A stretch of DNA of 64,000 bases from JAIVGV01 sp031425275 (lineage in GTDB: Bacteria > Acidobacteriota > Blastocatellia > Pyrinomonadales > Pyrinomonadaceae): contig JANPJA010000062.1 of the NCBI GenBank assembly GCA_031425275.1, positions 15,240-79,239 on the forward strand, read 5' to 3'. Made by a program: the position numbers and the translations under genes. This document shows, one piece after another, positions 17,043 through 24,164 of the stretch (positions within the stretch are counted from its first letter, which is position 1; each line of letters opens with the position of its first letter). The notes beneath the pieces are model-generated. The model made no database searches, was not told where the DNA came from, and saw nothing but the letters and a program-made list of their open reading frames with translations.

Positions 17043-18761
17043 CTACCACTTGACCGGGATCAGATCGGGGCCGTGGACGTGCGCCCCGGAGATCGAGTTG
17101 GGACGCCGGGTGCGGCTCTCGCTCGCGTGGCCGCCCGGGAGGTGGCTGAAGTGCCCGGCGTACCAGACGACGAGGTCCTGGTTCTCGACCTTCTCGTTGT
17201 TGACGAAGGCGTCGAGGTTGGCTTGCGTGTTGGTCTGGACGGAGCTGTCGTCGAGTTCCGTGCCTCGGTAGAGCAGCACCCACAGATCGCCGCGCTGGTA
17301 GCCGGTCGTGTCCGCGCGCGCCGAGCCGTCGTTGGGGTTCGGCTTGATCATGTAGGCGTCGCCGGTCGCGGTGTTCGAGACGATCCACGAGACGGGCTTG
17401 CGCTTCTCGCGGTAGCGCTTGGTCTCCACGTCGTAGGGCAGGGAGACGTGGCCCGACGGCCGCTGCTCGTACACGACGTTGTTCTCGGAGCCGTTGATGT
17501 CGAAATCGAAGCGCCAGTAGGCGCTGTGGTGGTGCCCGGCGCAGACGCAACTGTTGACCACCGCGCCGTAGCCGAAGCGCGGGGTGATGGTGCCGTTGGC
17601 GTCGAAGCCCCACTCGCTGATGTAGCGGTACCAGCCGGCGGTCAGTTCGCTGACCATCACGACTTTCGTCCCCTCGGTGTAGTAGGCCACGCCGCGGAAG
17701 TTGCCGGTGTCCGAGTTGGTGTCGAGGACGGTCGTCGCGGGCGAGGTGGCCGCGCGGATGCCGGTGGCCACGTCCGCGCCGGCGGCCTGAAACATGTTCT
17801 CCTGATACTGCCAGTCGCGGTACGGGCCGCAGACGTTGTTGTCGTAACGCACGTTGAGGATGGGGACGTGGCCGCGCTTGAGGACTGACTTGCCGCGGTA
17901 TTTAACGTCGCGGATTTCGACGCCGGAGCCGTCGGAGCCGGACGAGGCCGACGGGCGGACGACGAGCATGTTCCACAACTCGGCGCCGCTCTGGCTGATG
18001 ATCAAATTGTACTGGCCGGCCGTGCCGCGGCCCGTCGTCGTCTGGTTGGCGTTCGCGGCCCCGCAGTCGTTGTCGTTCGCCACGGCGGTCGGCGGCGCGC
18101 CCGTCGGGTAGCGCGTCACGCGGCGGCGCGACAAGTTGACGGCCACCACCTCGTTCGGCCGCCCCGTCTTCATCTCCGCGCCGCCCTTGAGCGTCAGGCC
18201 GACGGAGAGCGTGCGCTCGACGCGGCCCCGCGCATCTTTGTCGGTGAAGACGAGCGGCGGCATCGGCTTGTAGGTCATCACGCGCCCGTCGCCGAGCGCG
18301 ACGCGGAACCGCTTGTCGCCTTTCAGAATACGGACGGCCTCGGCGAACTCCTCGTCGCTCGGCAGCGGCCGCTTGTCGGAGGCCTCGGCCGTGGCCCCCT
18401 CCGGCTCGTCGAGATCGCCTTCGGCGGTGACGGCGCGCAGGTTGGTGTAGTCGTAGAAGGTCGCGACGAAGCGGCTCGGCGGCACGCGCGCGTCGCCGCC
18501 CTTGTTGTCGGGGTCGATGAGATTGAAGGAAAGGAGGCGGTGGCGCGTGCCGCCGAGGAGTTTCGCGACGGCCTCGGCCTGCGTCACCCGGCGGGAGGCC
18601 GCGTCGAGTTGATCCTGCGACGGCCCCCACGGCGTGACCTGCACTTCGAGCGGCGCGTCTTTCGCGCCCGGTGCAGCGTCCGACGTGAAAGCGGCGGAGG
18701 GGGAGAGCAGGGCCGCGCACGCGGCGAGCGCAAGGCCGAGGGGGAAAAGCCTTCTTCTCAT
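17043..18761 (-). CDS. Copper amine oxidase-like protein, cofactor motif degenerate
   Basis: 572 residues with an N-terminal signal peptide (RRRLFPLGLALAACAALLSPSAA), so exported. The C-terminal half follows the copper amine oxidase catalytic domain: a segment with R-G-K-S-V, then VRYDNN, then EWGFDANGTI, a His triplet at 410-412 followed by SAYWRFDFDINGSENNVV (copper HxH equivalent), and a late HLP (H540). At the place of the cofactor motif N-Y-(D/E), whose Tyr becomes topaquinone, the sequence reads G-W-Y378-R-Y-I. The Tyr is kept but both neighbours differ, so topaquinone formation is doubtful. The ATG at 18759-18761 was chosen for its signal peptide and upstream AAGGA. A non-enzymatic or altered role is possible. 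Confidence 0.6.
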   Translation of the reverse strand: MRRRLFPLGLALAACAALLSPSAAFTSDAAPGAKDAPLEVQVTPWGPSQDQLDAASRRVTQAEAVAKLLGGTRHRLLSFNLIDPDNKGGDARVPPSRFVATFYDYTNLRAVTAEGDLDEPEGATAEASDKRPLPSDEEFAEAVRILKGDKRFRVALGDGRVMTYKPMPPLVFTDKDARGRVERTLSVGLTLKGGAEMKTGRPNEVVAVNLSRRRVTRYPTGAPPTAVANDNDCGAANANQTTTGRGTAGQYNLIISQSGAELWNMLVVRPSASSGSDGSGVEIRDVKYRGKSVLKRGHVPILNVRYDNNVCGPYRDWQYQENMFQAAGADVATGIRAATSPATTVLDTNSDTGNFRGVAYYTEGTKVVMVSELTAGWYRYISEWGFDANGTITPRFGYGAVVNSCVCAGHHHSAYWRFDFDINGSENNVVYEQRPSGHVSLPYDVETKRYREKRKPVSWIVSNTATGDAYMIKPNPNDGSARADTTGYQRGDLWVLLYRGTELDDSSVQTNTQANLDAFVNNEKVENQDLVVWYAGHFSHLPGGHASESRTRRPNSISGAHVHGPDLIPVKW

Positions 18762-18952
18762 GCGTTGATTCCTTGATTCCTTATCCGAGGTTTGTGGGCG
18801 GCGCAATCGTCATGACGCGCGCGCCGTTACGGGCGAGAGGTTGGCCGTGCGGCCCATAATATGTGAAGCCGGGGCGGCTGACAAGGCAAGGCCGTGGAGC
18901 CGTGAATAATCCAAGATGCGGGTCGTGCCGCTCCGCGAAGGGCAACCTCAGA

Positions 18953-19248
18953 CCGCCCCGCGAGGGGCGGCGGAGATTAGCCGGTGGCAAGTGCGAGAGC
19001 ACGCCGCCACCGGATCAGCGGCGGTGAATGATCGCGCCCCGGCGGGGGCGCCGGAGGAGCAGAACTCGCGCGCGCACGTTTCAACCCGTCCCCGCAACTA
19101 CCTATCAGTTGAACGGTTCAATCCGGCGCCCCTGCCGGGGCGCGGCTCTTTTTCCTCCGCCGATCCGGTGGCGGCGCGCGATCCGGTGGCGGCGCGCTCG
19201 CTTCGCTCACGCTGGCCACCGGCTAATTTCCGTCATCCCTCCGGGATG
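18953..19248. repeat. Nested palindromic intergenic element, copy B
   Basis: About 296 bp. The left arm begins CCGCCCCGCGAGGGGCGG and continues GGAGATTAGCCGGTGGCAAG. The right arm ends CTGGCCACCGGCTAATTTCC then CATCCCTCCGGGATG. Inner GC boxes at 19034-19054 and 19123-19143 are inverse copies. The flank GATCCGGTGGCGGCGCGC is duplicated in tandem near 19164-19197. The right end is the inverse of the left end of copy C. Confidence 0.85.
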
Positions 19249-19290
19249 TTTGACGAATAGCAACTTGAGTTAAATAGAACGAGCTATTTT

Positions 19291-19321
19291 TCACGGTTCA
19301 CGGTTCACGATTCACGGCTCA
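19291..19321. repeat. Heptamer array (CACGGTT type), single arm
   Basis: Four units of CACGGTT and variants run into the stop codon of the aryl-CoA ligase (complement of TCA 19319-19321). No complementary arm is seen. Confidence 0.75.
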
Positions 19322-20863
19322 CGTCTGCTTCAGTTGCTTGCGGTCGATCTTGCCGCGGTCGTTCTTCGGGAGCGAGGCGGCGAACTCGATCCAGCGCGGG
19401 TACTTGTAGAGGGCGAGGCGGCTTTTGACGAACTCCTTCAACTCGCCGGCCAACTCGTCCGACCCCGCGAAGCCTTCGCGCGCGACGACGAAGGCTTTCG
19501 GCTTGAAGAGGCCGTCGCCCGCGTCGTGGCCGACGACGGCGCACTCCAACACCGCGTCGTGTTGCAGCAGGCAGTTCTCGATCTCGGCGGGCGCGACATA
19601 GACGCCGGAGACTTTCAGCATGTCGTCCGTGCGGCCGTGATACCAGTAGTAGCCTTCCGCATCGACGTGAAATTGATCGCCCGTCGTGCACCAGTCGCCC
19701 GCGAACGTCTCTTTGGATTTCTCGTGCGCCTGCCAGTAACAGAGGGCCGCCGAGTCGCCGCGGACGCGCAACGTCCCCATCGCGCCCGCCGCGACTTCGC
19801 GCCCCTCGGCGTCAACCACATGAGCCTCGTAGCCCTCGACGACGCGGCCGAGGCTTCCCGGTTTCACGTCGCCGGGCCGGTTGGTGATGTAGATGTGGAA
19901 CATCTCGGCCGAGCCGATGCCGTCGAGTATCTCGACGCCGAAGGTTTTCATCCAACGCTCGTACAGCTCGACCGGCAGCGCCTCGCCCGCCGACAGGCAG
20001 AAGCGCACGGACGACAAATCGCGCCCCGCCGCGCCTTCCGCGTTGAGCATCCCGCCGATCATCGTCGGCACGCTCGTCAAGATCGTCGGCCGATATTTTT
20101 CGATCACCTCGAACAGTTTTTCCGGCGTCGAGCGTTCGGAGAAGAGCGCGGTCGCGCCGCCGACGGCGAAGGGGAAGAGCAGGTTCGTGCCCGTCGCGTA
20201 GCCGAAAAAGAGTTTCGGGACGGAGACGGTCAGATCGTTCTCGTTGACGCCCAGCACGCGCTTGGCGTAGCGCTCGGTGTTGAAGGGCAAATCGTGGTGG
20301 AGGTGAACCGCGCCTTTGGGGTGGCCGGTCGAGCCGGAGGTGAAGAGCCAGATGGCGATGTCGTCGCGGTGCGTGTCGGCGGGCGCAAGCTCGTCCGGCT
20401 CCTGCTCGACGACTTCCGTGTACGGCAGGAAGTCGCCGTGCTCTCTGCCGACGACGAGGACGTTGCGCAAATGCATCGCGTCCTCGGCCGCCTCCGCGAA
20501 GTTGGCGAGCAGCGACTCGTGGACGACGGCGACGCGGGCGCGCGTGTATTCGAGATAATACTTGTAGTCAACGGCGGGCAACAGCGGGTTGACCATCGTG
20601 ACGACGCCGCCCGCGCGCGCCGCGCCGAACCAAGTCCAGACGAACTCGGGGCAGTCGGGCAAGGCGATCAGCACGCGATCCTCGGTGTGCAGCCCCAACT
20701 CGCGCAGCGCGTTGCCCGCGCGGTTCGAGCGGCGCACGGCGTCGCCGTAGGTGAACGTCTCGTCCTCGAAGTACAGGCAGACTTTATTCTCGCGCCCCTC
20801 CTCCACGTTGTGGTAGAGAAAGTAATCGCTCATGTTGAAGCGTTCGGGGAACTCGACGCTCAT
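19319..20863 (-). CDS. Aryl-CoA ligase, likely 2-aminobenzoate-CoA (or benzoate-CoA) ligase
   Basis: 514-residue ANL-family adenylate-forming enzyme. It has the phosphate loop FTSGSTGHPKG, the benzoate-CoA-ligase-like stretch PKLFFGYATGTNLLFPFAVG, the adenine motif ILDGIGSAEMFHIY, the hinge WCTTGDQFHVDAEGYYWYHGRTDDMLK and the catalytic Lys in NDRGKIDRK near the C-terminus. It should activate an aromatic acid to its CoA thioester with ATP. It is the last gene of the kynU-kynA-methyltransferase operon (18-base gap to the preceding gene), so anthranilate made by kynureninase is the best substrate guess. BoxB/BoxC also require benzoyl-CoA, so benzoate activation cannot be excluded. GGAG lies upstream of the ATG. 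Confidence 0.85.
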   Translation of the reverse strand: MSVEFPERFNMSDYFLYHNVEEGRENKVCLYFEDETFTYGDAVRRSNRAGNALRELGLHTEDRVLIALPDCPEFVWTWFGAARAGGVVTMVNPLLPAVDYKYYLEYTRARVAVVHESLLANFAEAAEDAMHLRNVLVVGREHGDFLPYTEVVEQEPDELAPADTHRDDIAIWLFTSGSTGHPKGAVHLHHDLPFNTERYAKRVLGVNENDLTVSVPKLFFGYATGTNLLFPFAVGGATALFSERSTPEKLFEVIEKYRPTILTSVPTMIGGMLNAEGAAGRDLSSVRFCLSAGEALPVELYERWMKTFGVEILDGIGSAEMFHIYITNRPGDVKPGSLGRVVEGYEAHVVDAEGREVAAGAMGTLRVRGDSAALCYWQAHEKSKETFAGDWCTTGDQFHVDAEGYYWYHGRTDDMLKVSGVYVAPAEIENCLLQHDAVLECAVVGHDAGDGLFKPKAFVVAREGFAGSDELAGELKEFVKSRLALYKYPRWIEFAASLPKNDRGKIDRKQLKQT

Positions 20864-20881
20864 CGCGAAGTCTCCTCTCCT

Positions 20882-21688
20882 TCACCCCGCGCGAGTCGCG
20901 CGCAGCGAGAACATCAGCGGCGGGTTGACCGGCCAGTTTTTGAGGCGGCCCTTGCCCGGCTCGAACTCTTCCAATTCCGTGAAGGCGTCGGCGTGCCAGA
21001 GGTAGTCGAACTCGTGGAGGAAGTCGAGGCGTAGGCCGGCGCGCGTCAGCGCGTTGACGATGTCGCCCAAAGAGTGCGTCCAGTTGTATTCCGTGTGCGA
21101 GAAGCCTTCGGCGTCCGGCTCGGCGTAGGAGCCGGTGGAGTGGAGCTTGACGGGTGCGGGCGTGTGGAAATACGAATACTCGAAGGTGCGGCCGTCGTCG
21201 CCGAGCATGGAGTGAAACGGGTGTTGCTCGACGATGTAGAAGAAGCCGCCGGGTTTGAGGAAGTGCGCGATGACTTGTCCCCAAGCCTTCAGGTCGGGCA
21301 GCCAGGAGAGGACGCCGTAAGAGGTGAAGACGATGTCGAATTGTGCGCCGGGCAGCGCGGAGGGCAGATCGTACACGTTCGAGTGGACGAACGTGGCCGG
21401 GAGCTTTAACTCGGCGGCGAGCGAGCGGGCGAGTTCAATCGCCTCGCCGGAGAAGTCCGCGCCCGTGACGCGCGCGCCGCGCCGCGCCCACGAGAGCGTG
21501 TCCTGCCCGAAGTGGCATTGCAGGTGGAGCAGCGACTTGCCCGCCACGTCGCCGACCTCTTCGATCTCCAGCGGCTTGAGCGACGAGTCGCCGGCCTTGA
21601 AGCCTTCGATGTCGTAGAACTTTGAGGGCGCGTGCAGCCGCGTCCAGCCGTCCCAGAGTGAGCGGTTGTTGTCGAGATATTCGTCCAC
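20882..21688 (-). CDS. Class I SAM-dependent methyltransferase in the kyn operon
   Basis: 268 residues. The SAM-binding motif I reads LLHLQCHFGQDTLSWARRGA (near residue 52), with the acidic motif II VTGADFS and post-I FDIVFTSYGVLSWLPDL. The long C-terminal part (EQHPFHSML, YFHTPAPVKLHSTGSY, YNWTHSLGDI) is typical of a widespread methyltransferase group of unknown substrate. The start is GTG at 21686-21688 with AAGGA upstream. It lies between kynA (36-base gap) and the aryl-CoA ligase (18-base gap), so it is almost certainly co-expressed with them. No known step from tryptophan to anthraniloyl-CoA needs a methylation, so its role here is open. Confidence 0.8.
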   Translation of the reverse strand: MDEYLDNNRSLWDGWTRLHAPSKFYDIEGFKAGDSSLKPLEIEEVGDVAGKSLLHLQCHFGQDTLSWARRGARVTGADFSGEAIELARSLAAELKLPATFVHSNVYDLPSALPGAQFDIVFTSYGVLSWLPDLKAWGQVIAHFLKPGGFFYIVEQHPFHSMLGDDGRTFEYSYFHTPAPVKLHSTGSYAEPDAEGFSHTEYNWTHSLGDIVNALTRAGLRLDFLHEFDYLWHADAFTELEEFEPGKGRLKNWPVNPPLMFSLRATRAG

Positions 21689-21724
21689 TGTTCGTGTCCT
21701 TCGGCGGCGCGTCGGGTTGCGGTG

Positions 21725-22588
21725 TCAGGATTGTTGGCCGGCGAAGGGACAGCCCGCCGAGCCGTGCTTGCGGTCGAGGTACGTGCGGGCCTCCCACAGC
21801 TCGGGGAAGAACTTTTGATCGAGCGTGGTGCGCAGGTAGCCGACGCCCTCCGAGCCGCCCGTGCCGGGCTTCGTGCCGACCATCCGCTCGACCATGCGGA
21901 CGTGGTGCGCGCGCCAGAGCTGGAAATATTCGTCGTGAGAAATTAAAGCCTCGGCGAGCATGAACTCCTCGCCGCGCTCCTCGAAGTGGGTCAGGACTTC
22001 GAGGACGGCGCGGGCGCGGCGGTCGTAGAGCGTCTTCCGCGCTTCGCGCGCGAGCGTCATATCTTCGGCCGGCGCGTCGAGGCCGCGGCGGCGCAGGTAG
22101 GCGTAAAACTCGTCGGCGAGCGAGGGGGAGTCGAAGCGGGCGCGCAGCCGGGGGGCGGCGAACTCGTCCTCGCCGAAGTTCGCGATCATGCCTTCGTCCT
22201 TGAGGCCGGAGGCGAACTCGATCTCGCGGAACTGCATCGACTGGAAGCCGCTCGCCGGGTTCAGCTCGTCGCGGAAGCCGAGAAAGCTGATCGGCGACAT
22301 CGTCTCAAGAATGTGAATCTGGTTGACGAGGACTTTCTCGATCTCCGTGACGCGCAGCAGGGCGCGCGCGGCCGACAGGGCGCGATCCTCGCGCAACTGC
22401 CGCGAGGCGGCGTCGATCTCGTGGAGTATCTGTTTGAACCACAGCTCGTAGGTCTGGTGGATCGTGATGAAGAGCAGCTCGTCGTGGTGCGCCGGGTCGG
22501 ACAGGCACTCCTGCAACGCGATCAGCTCCTGCACGCGCAGATACTTGTTGTAGGAGAGCGGCGGGTTGTCGCCGTAGGGTTCAGACAT
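21725..22588 (-). CDS. kynA: Tryptophan 2,3-dioxygenase
   Basis: 287-residue heme enzyme that opens the indole ring of tryptophan to N-formylkynurenine. Family signatures are LSYNKYLRVQELIALQ at the start, FITIHQTYELWFKQILHE with the distal-pocket H44, the MSPISFLGFRDEL segment, and RAHHVRMVERMVGTKPGTGG with the proximal heme ligand at H229 and the substrate loop GTGGSEG. The length matches bacterial TDOs. It follows kynU in the same operon, with a paired heptamer array in the 150-base gap, and precedes the methyltransferase. The formamidase normally needed for the next step is not in the window. Confidence 0.95.
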   Translation of the reverse strand: MSEPYGDNPPLSYNKYLRVQELIALQECLSDPAHHDELLFITIHQTYELWFKQILHEIDAASRQLREDRALSAARALLRVTEIEKVLVNQIHILETMSPISFLGFRDELNPASGFQSMQFREIEFASGLKDEGMIANFGEDEFAAPRLRARFDSPSLADEFYAYLRRRGLDAPAEDMTLAREARKTLYDRRARAVLEVLTHFEERGEEFMLAEALISHDEYFQLWRAHHVRMVERMVGTKPGTGGSEGVGYLRTTLDQKFFPELWEARTYLDRKHGSAGCPFAGQQS

Positions 22589-22604
22589 AGTGATGGGGCG
22601 AAAA

Positions 22605-22736
22605 CTGTCAGTAGTCAGTGGTCAGTAGTCAGTGGTCAGTGGTTCTTTGTTTGGTGCTGTCGCTGCTTGAGCTGTTAGGCTTGGACGCGCCGCGCGTCAG
22701 TCACAGGCGACGGACGACTGACCACTGACTACTGAC
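22605..22736. repeat. Paired heptamer arrays (GTCAGTG / ACTGACC)
   Basis: Array 22605-22644 repeats GTCAGTA/GTCAGTG. Array 22716-22736 is the complementary ACTGACC/ACTGACT run. It occupies the gap between kynU and kynA. Confidence 0.85.
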
Positions 22737-22742
22737 GATCTT

Positions 22743-23933
22743 TCAGAACGCGGCCCCCGCCGCCGCCTCGTGCGCGGAGTAGGCGCGGGAATCGACGACG
22801 CGGCGCATCTCGCCGACGGCCAGTTCCAATTCTTCGTCCGTCGTGTAGAAGTGGGGCGAGATTCGCACCCCCGCGCCGGGGCGGTAGTCGCAGATGATCT
22901 CGCGGCGGACGAGTTCCTTGGTGACGGCCGCCGCGTGCGGGGCGGCGACGGTGATCGTGCCGCCGCGCCTTTCGGGGTCGCGCGGGCTGGTCACGGTGAA
23001 GCCCGCCTCTTCGGCCAGCGCGATCAGCCGCTCGGTCTGCCGCGTGCTTTTCTCGCGGATGCGCCCGACGCCGATCTCGTTGATGATGCGGTAGCCCTCG
23101 CGCGCGGCGTAGAGCGCAGGGATGGCGGGCGACCCGTGGAGGAAGCGCGCGACGCCGGGGGCGTAGCGCATCTCGCTCTCGAACCCGAACGGCGCGTCGT
23201 GCGCCATCCAGCCCGTCACCTTCGGTTCGAGTCGCTCGATCAGGCGTGGGTGGACGTAGAGGTAGCCCGCGCCGGGGCCGCCGCAAAGCCACTTGACGGA
23301 ACCGCCGGTGCAGAAGTCAACGTCCAAGTCCGTGACGGAGAAGGGAACCGTGCCGGCCGACTGGTAGGTGTCTAAGACGACGAGCGCGCCGACCTCGTGC
23401 GCGCGCTCCGTGATGGCGCGCGCGTCTTGCAGCGACGCGCTCTTGAACAAAACGTGCGACAGCGGGACGAGCAGCGTCTCCTCGTCGATGGCCGCGAGCA
23501 TCCGCTCCAGCGGGGCGGTCATGCCGTCCTCGGACGCGACGCGCTCGACGCGAAACTTTCGGTCGCGCGCGTGCGCGTCATAGACGTACATGACGGAGGG
23601 GAATTCCAAATCGGAATAGACGATCTTGTTGCGCCGCGCGTCCGGCTCGAAGCAGGAGAGGATGAGCGACTGGCAGACCGAGACGTTCTGGTGCATCGCC
23701 GTCGTCCCGGGCGGCGCGCCGATGATCTTCGCCACCTCGTCGCCGATTGAGAGCGGCATCTCCCACCAGCCCTCGGCCCACGCCCGCACGCCGCGCGCGG
23801 CCCACACGTCCGCGTACTCGCCGAGAGAGTCGCGAGTCCCGCGCGGCATCGCGCCGAGGCTGTGCGAGATCAGGTAGGTGCAGGCGTCGAGGATGGGAAA
23901 CTCCGCGCGCCACTTCAGCAATTCGTCGGTCAA
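22743..23933 (-). CDS. kynU: Kynureninase (PLP-dependent, aminotransferase class V fold)
   Basis: 396 residues. It should cleave kynurenine to anthranilate and alanine. Motifs include LISHSLGAMPRGT near the start, WEMPLSIGDEVAKIIGAPPGTTAMHQNVS, VLDTYQSAGTVPF and GSVKWLCGGPGAGYLYV, where K214 is the likely PLP Schiff-base lysine, and a final VRISPHFYTTDEEL. It is somewhat divergent from classical kynureninases, so a related class V lyase cannot be fully excluded, but it heads an operon with tryptophan dioxygenase and an aryl-CoA ligase. The start is TTG at 23931-23933, with AGGAGGAAT eight bases upstream. A promoter is predicted at 23961-23989. Confidence 0.82.
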   Translation of the reverse strand: MTDELLKWRAEFPILDACTYLISHSLGAMPRGTRDSLGEYADVWAARGVRAWAEGWWEMPLSIGDEVAKIIGAPPGTTAMHQNVSVCQSLILSCFEPDARRNKIVYSDLEFPSVMYVYDAHARDRKFRVERVASEDGMTAPLERMLAAIDEETLLVPLSHVLFKSASLQDARAITERAHEVGALVVLDTYQSAGTVPFSVTDLDVDFCTGGSVKWLCGGPGAGYLYVHPRLIERLEPKVTGWMAHDAPFGFESEMRYAPGVARFLHGSPAIPALYAAREGYRIINEIGVGRIREKSTRQTERLIALAEEAGFTVTSPRDPERRGGTITVAAPHAAAVTKELVRREIICDYRPGAGVRISPHFYTTDEELELAVGEMRRVVDSRAYSAHEAAAGAAF

Positions 23934-23960
23934 AAGTTCAATTCCTCCTGCGCGGGGACA

Positions 23961-23989
23961 ATGATATGCGTCGGGGCATTGAACGTCTA
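23961..23989 (-). promoter_or_regulatory. Predicted sigma-70 promoter of the kynU operon
   Basis: On the minus strand, TAGACG (complement 23984-23989), 17 bases, TATCAT (complement 23961-23966). The -10 matches consensus at 5 of 6 and the -35 at 4 of 6. The start of transcription would fall about 20 bases before the TTG start codon of kynU, just upstream of AGGAGG. Confidence 0.5.
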
Positions 23990-24046
23990 GCGTGCGGGAG
24001 AATCGCGGCGGGAAGCCGGGTGGTGTCCTAGTTTGATTTGTACTCC

Positions 24047-24133
24047 GTTCCCCCTCCGTGTTCCTCTGTGTCCTCTGTGGTTAATGATCCGGTTATTCAC
24101 CACAGAGGACACAGAGGAACACAGAGGGGGAAC
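24047..24133. terminator. Long inverted repeat (CTCTGTG family), probable terminator
   Basis: 35-base arms (24047-24081 and 24099-24133) match at 34 positions around a 17-base loop. The arms consist of staggered CCTCTGTGT units. It lies between the PDZ-kinase gene and the kynU promoter, so it could end kinase transcripts. The same sequence family recurs in unrelated environmental bacteria (from memory), suggesting a mobile or recurrent element. Confidence 0.75.
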
Positions 24134-24164
24134 AGAGGAAAGTTGAAACCGGGGCACTACGAGG

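Noticed and set aside
19319..20863. Calling the ligase strictly benzoate-CoA ligase
   Set aside because: The sequence is close to benzoate-CoA ligases, but operon context with kynureninase favours anthranilate, so the substrate was left open between the two.
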